Part shown: positions 60,581-64,000 of the stretch, one piece after another | How positions within the stretch are numbered: position 1 is the first letter of the stretch | How the letters are laid out: each line of letters opens with the position of its first letter | NCBI GenBank assembly: GCA_036872755.1 | Contig: JAVHNS010000001.1 | Span: 2,666,001-2,730,000 of the forward strand | Source: Orbilia blumenaviensis | Taxonomy: Eukaryota > Ascomycota > Orbiliomycetes > Orbiliales > Orbiliaceae | DNA length: 64,000 bases | Direction of reading: 5' to 3' | The notes under the pieces: generated by a model | Seen by the model: the letters and a program-made list of their open reading frames with translations, nothing else | The model's database searches: none | Told to the model about the DNA's origin: nothing | Position numbers and translations under genes: made by a program

Positions 60581-62496
60581 CTATTTTCCCAAGCTTGGGA
60601 AGGCGGACTCGTCAGAGACGTTCAGGCCTCCTCTCTGGCCGCCACGGCTGCCACGGAACTCGCCACGTCCTGGTCCACCGCGATATGGGCGGTCTCCACC
60701 ACGATTTCCACCGCGAGCTCCACCACGGCCCCTATCGCCGCTTCCGCGCCTTATCGATCTGGGATCAACGAATCCGTGGTCGATTTCGACAACAGCCTTC
60801 TCGGTCCTGCCCCTGGCCTTCTTCTGCTTAGACTTTCCACCGACGAAGTATTCCTCGTCATCATCCCTGACGACTTCCTTGGCAGTAGCCCACTTTTTGT
60901 TCTCACGAGCACCCTCGTTGGCACGACGAGCCTCTGGAAGCTCCTCGACTGGGCCACGGGTCTCCTGCTCAGCCTTGTAATCAGCAAAAGATATGGTGTT
61001 ATCTTCTGGTTCTGGCTCGGCAGCTGGCTCAGCTGGAGCAGCCTCGGTGGCCTCAGCCTGTTCACCCTCAGCAGCGGCAACTGGAGCCTCACCGGCAGCC
61101 TCGGCTTGTGCAATGCTTTCACCAGCTTGCTCCTCGGTCCACTCGCTCTTGTTGTTACCCCAGCCTTGGGATACTTGCTTGTCGGTGTCACTATATCCAC
61201 ACACGCACACATTAATAAACACCCCCACCACAAACACTCAAGGCTAACTTCGATCATAGGACAATGAGGAAATAATAACTTACAGTCTACCGGTGCCGCT
61301 GTGACGCTCGAACTCACGTCCTCCACGACCTCCGCGACCTCCACGGCCGCCACGACCACCACGATCACCGCGCTCTCTCAGACCGCCTTGTTGGTCGGTT
61401 GGCTTGGATCGGTTGCTCTCACGGCCGGCTCCACGGTCTCGGAAAGCTATAACGAACTCATTAGTCCCAAACGACAACAGCAAATAAGACCAGAAAGCGC
61501 AGCGACATCACAATCAACATAAGCACCCAAAGGCGGGGGTGGGGTGACAAAAAAAATCCGGGGTAAACACCCAGACAGAACCGCAAAAACGGAACACGGA
61601 GGAGGGTGGGGGAGAGACCAGGAAAAACAAAACCAAAAAAAAAAAAAAAACATAAAGACACTCACCTCCTTCATTGCCCTCACCGCGAGGACGACGAGGA
61701 CCACGGCTGTCAGCAGCAGGAGCAGCAGCAGCCTTTGCCGGGACAACGTCAGCTTTCTTAGAAGTGGTAGTCTTCTTGACAACCTCCTTCATTGGTGGCT
61801 TTGGAGTATCGTTCTCATCTTCGATATCGTTGCCTATAGACAAAAGAAGAAAAAAACACCAAGTTTAAATCGAGTTAGACTTTGTTTTCTCTTTTCGATA
61901 TTTCATCGGGGTTGTATATCTCCACCCCTCCTCTATGTTGCGATAAAAAAAAAAAAAAACATATGGAGGGATTTTTTGGATATCTTTAAATATTCAAGAT
62001 CATCATCTCTCATTCGAGAAAGAGGATGAGAAATGAGGAAAGGGAGCGGAGGGGAATAGGGTCTGTACCAAGAAGGTCGAAGGGGTTCTATAGTAATGAT
62101 CGCATTGACGTTAGCTCCACCGATATCAGATAAAACCTCCCCCTCATCATAAAATCATCATCATCATCATCAACAGAACATTTCGGGAAATCCTCCAGAA
62201 TATAATATATCCCCGCCACTCCAAACCCCATCTCTAAAAACTCTTTAAAACCCTCCCTTCTCCCGCATCCTCCATCATATCAAATCTTTTCACCGCCGGA
62301 TTTATTGTTTTTATTTTTATTATTTTTATTTTTCTTCCTGTTCTCTCTGCCGAAGGAGAGAAAAAAAGCCCTCGCACACAAACTAGGGCTTAAACCAGGA
62401 TTGGGAGCGGGAAAAAACCCGCCAAAGAGAAAAACCAAAAAAAACAAAAAGCAGAAAAAAAAAGGCGGGACTTACTTTCGAAGCGACTGCTGCCAT
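60581..62496 (-). CDS. stm1: Stm1/SERBP1-like RGG ribosome-associated protein
   Basis: A protein of the Stm1 / HABP4-PAI-RBP1 family that binds ribosomes and G-quadruplex or RNA. Exon 1 is 62476..62496 (21 nt, MAAVASK); exon 2 is 62069..62087 (19 nt) giving NPFDLLG, the Stm1 N-terminal motif; then NDIEDEN. The middle has Lys-rich, Ala-rich and RGG segments (GGRGGRGGRGGRGGR, about 61320-61360); SGTGR..SDTDKQVSQGWGNNKSEW is the family core, followed by an acidic A/E/P stretch, ISFADYKAEQETR, and a C-terminal RGG tail (GGNRGGDRPYRGG) ending ESAFPSLGK. All family blocks occur in order. Confidence 0.9.
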
Positions 62497-62793
62497 TGTG
62501 AATGAATTTGCTGCTCACGCTGTGGTGAGACTTTATCGGACAGAATACCACAAAATACGAGGGGTGGTGGTGGTAAAGAAGAGAGGTGGGAGATCCGTCG
62601 ACGGACGATGTAGGAGCGTTGGAAAGACGGTGGTCGAAAAAGGTGGGTGGTGGTGATGGGATGGGTGGGATTTGTGTGGTGGGATTTTTGGAAGGGATGT
62701 TTAATGGTTGTGTGTGTGTGTGTTTTTGTGGGAAACTCAGACTTTCGGTGCAGGCTAATGTCCAATGCGGCAACACGGATTTTTCTTCGATTT

Positions 62794-62835
<42 letters not shown>

Positions 62836-63083
62836 CTTACATATGGGACTCTTTTGAATTCCCCAGTCCGAAGCGATGGAATGCAAAAACTAAGAAATGT
62901 AATGGGTGCGGGTAAACGAACGGGCCGGATTAGATAATATGATATAAAAATAAGTACTGGTCAATACTAAAGTATAAGAAAGTATGTCTCGATGCTTTGA
63001 TTATAAAATGGGCTATGGCTAATGGACGACAAGTCTATCTACGACCTGCAGGCCTTGTACGCACATGTAAAGTAAAAACTACC

Positions 63084-63119
<36 letters not shown>

Positions 63120-63727
63120 ACACTACTCAAATCCAAGAACAGCTGCTTTGGTTTATAAGAAAGAAAAAAAAGTAGGAGACAATGCAATATACCGATGCGA
63201 TGATGATGAATGCAACAGGATCAATGCAAAATCGACGGGACACCGGATGAAAGCTAGTAAATTCCCGAATGACCCTCTCACACAATATCCCTGATCCCAA
63301 GAGACCCCGCTGTGCCAGAAAAAAATAAAATAAAAAGCACACAAAATAAAAATAATAGAGAAAAAAGGATTTAATACCGGATAAGAAAAGCAAGATGAAG
63401 CGAAAGCGGGAAAAGGCGAAATGTGGACTCTCAAAGTGGTACGAGTCGATACGAAGACCGGAAAATGGATGTAAAAGCAGGGCGTTTGACCACTACAGAG
63501 AAACGGATATGCCGCAATCGAGACAAAAAATGGCAGAGACACCACCATGCCGATGGGCTATGGGGAGGAAAAACGCCTGCAAAAACGATTGAAGGCCGTA
63601 TCATCGTCATGAAAATATAAAAAAAGGGCGAAAAAAGCTACCAGACAAGAAAGAAGAAAAATTGCGCACGTGAAGCACAACATGCCAGAATCACCCACGT
63701 CACCCCAACCACGACAAATGCCGCCAC
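62497..63727. other. Intergenic: stm1 upstream region
   Basis: 1.2 kb. It contains a T tract of about 35 (62799-62833), a CT dinucleotide tract (63084-63116) and otherwise unique sequence. The stm1 promoter lies here; no gene recognised. Confidence 0.4.
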
Positions 63728-64000
63728 TTACGAACCATCTCGCTTCTTTCCCTTTGACAAGCTCTTCACTCTCTTCAGGAGACCCCCGCCAGCTTGTTCG
63801 GGCAAACCAGGGCTATTGACCCTGTCGCCCGAAGTAGTCCTTCCCATACCGGGATGTGACGGAGCTCTATCTCTATACCTTCTCTCGTCCTCTGCGATTT
63901 GGATCCTCTCGCCTTTCCTATCCCATGCCGAGTCGTAATCGTCCCCATAGTTATCTCGAGGCTGGGAAACGCTTCCTTTGGTAGCTCGGTTCACTGGGGG
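63728..64000 (-). CDS. Unknown basic, disordered protein, partial (C-terminal end)
   Basis: Cut by the right window edge; only the C-terminal 90 residues are visible. Sequence is hydrophilic and charged (YDSAWDRKGERIQIAEDERRYRDR, SPGLPEQAGGGLLKRVKSLSKGKKRDGS), with a basic end that may bind acidic membranes or nucleic acid. A splice donor (GTAAGTGG) overlaps the stop codon, so the protein may continue on another exon. I do not recognise the family. Confidence 0.5.
   Translation of the reverse strand, partial: PPVNRATKGSVSQPRDNYGDDYDSAWDRKGERIQIAEDERRYRDRAPSHPGMGRTTSGDRVNSPGLPEQAGGGLLKRVKSLSKGKKRDGS

Overview
This window is nuclear DNA of a filamentous ascomycete (Pezizomycotina-like). The signs are compact genes with many short introns (about 50-100 bp, GT..AG, several with a TACTAAT-like branch site), very short exons, and a purely fungal housekeeping gene set (Mif2/CENP-C, Rnh201, Trm9, Atp2, Glc3, Cog6, Cdc50, Spp1, Pam18, Rlp24, m-AAA protease, Top3, AP-1 gamma, Grr1, Stm1). 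I cannot name the species. Gene models were read by eye; where exon sums are quoted they are divisible by three.

Layout. 1-10.4 kb: a choline-transporter-like membrane protein cut by the left edge (-), a Rab GTPase (-), RNase H2 subunit A (-), Mif2/CENP-C (+), tubulin cofactor B (-), Trm9 tRNA methyltransferase (-). 11-15.7 kb: a ubiquitin-specific protease (+), then 2.2 kb packed with hairpin elements, then a small unknown gene (+). 16.6-25.6 kb: ATP synthase beta (-), glycogen branching enzyme (-), Cog6 (-). 26.8-38.8 kb: Cdc50 flippase subunit (+), a 2.2 kb gene-free stretch with a foldback/MITE-like element, a cysteine-rich single-pass membrane protein (-), a glycosyltransferase-like protein (+), an NT-C2 domain protein (-), an alpha/beta hydrolase (+). 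39-64 kb: Pam18 (-) divergent from Spp1 (+), Rlp24 (+), m-AAA protease (+), a DUF1295 membrane protein (-), Top3 (-), AP-1 gamma adaptin (-), Grr1 (-), Stm1-like protein (-), and an unknown gene cut by the right edge (-).

Main discovery. Immediately downstream of the ubiquitin protease (12.85-15.06 kb) lie 34 copies, all in one orientation, of a stem-loop with a nearly invariant 9-nt loop (CATTGCGCT) and stems that differ between copies but remain paired through compensatory changes. Four more copies lie inside exon 1 of the protease gene, in one reading frame, and produce its repeated A-[I/T]-A-L-S motif. A G-T pair conserved inside the stem points to the + strand RNA as the folded molecule. 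I know of no described fungal element with this design. It looks like a natural multi-hairpin RNA array, perhaps the binding platform of an unknown protein or a kissing-loop RNA.

The remaining genes are unrelated housekeeping functions; I see no gene cluster or operon-like logic among them.
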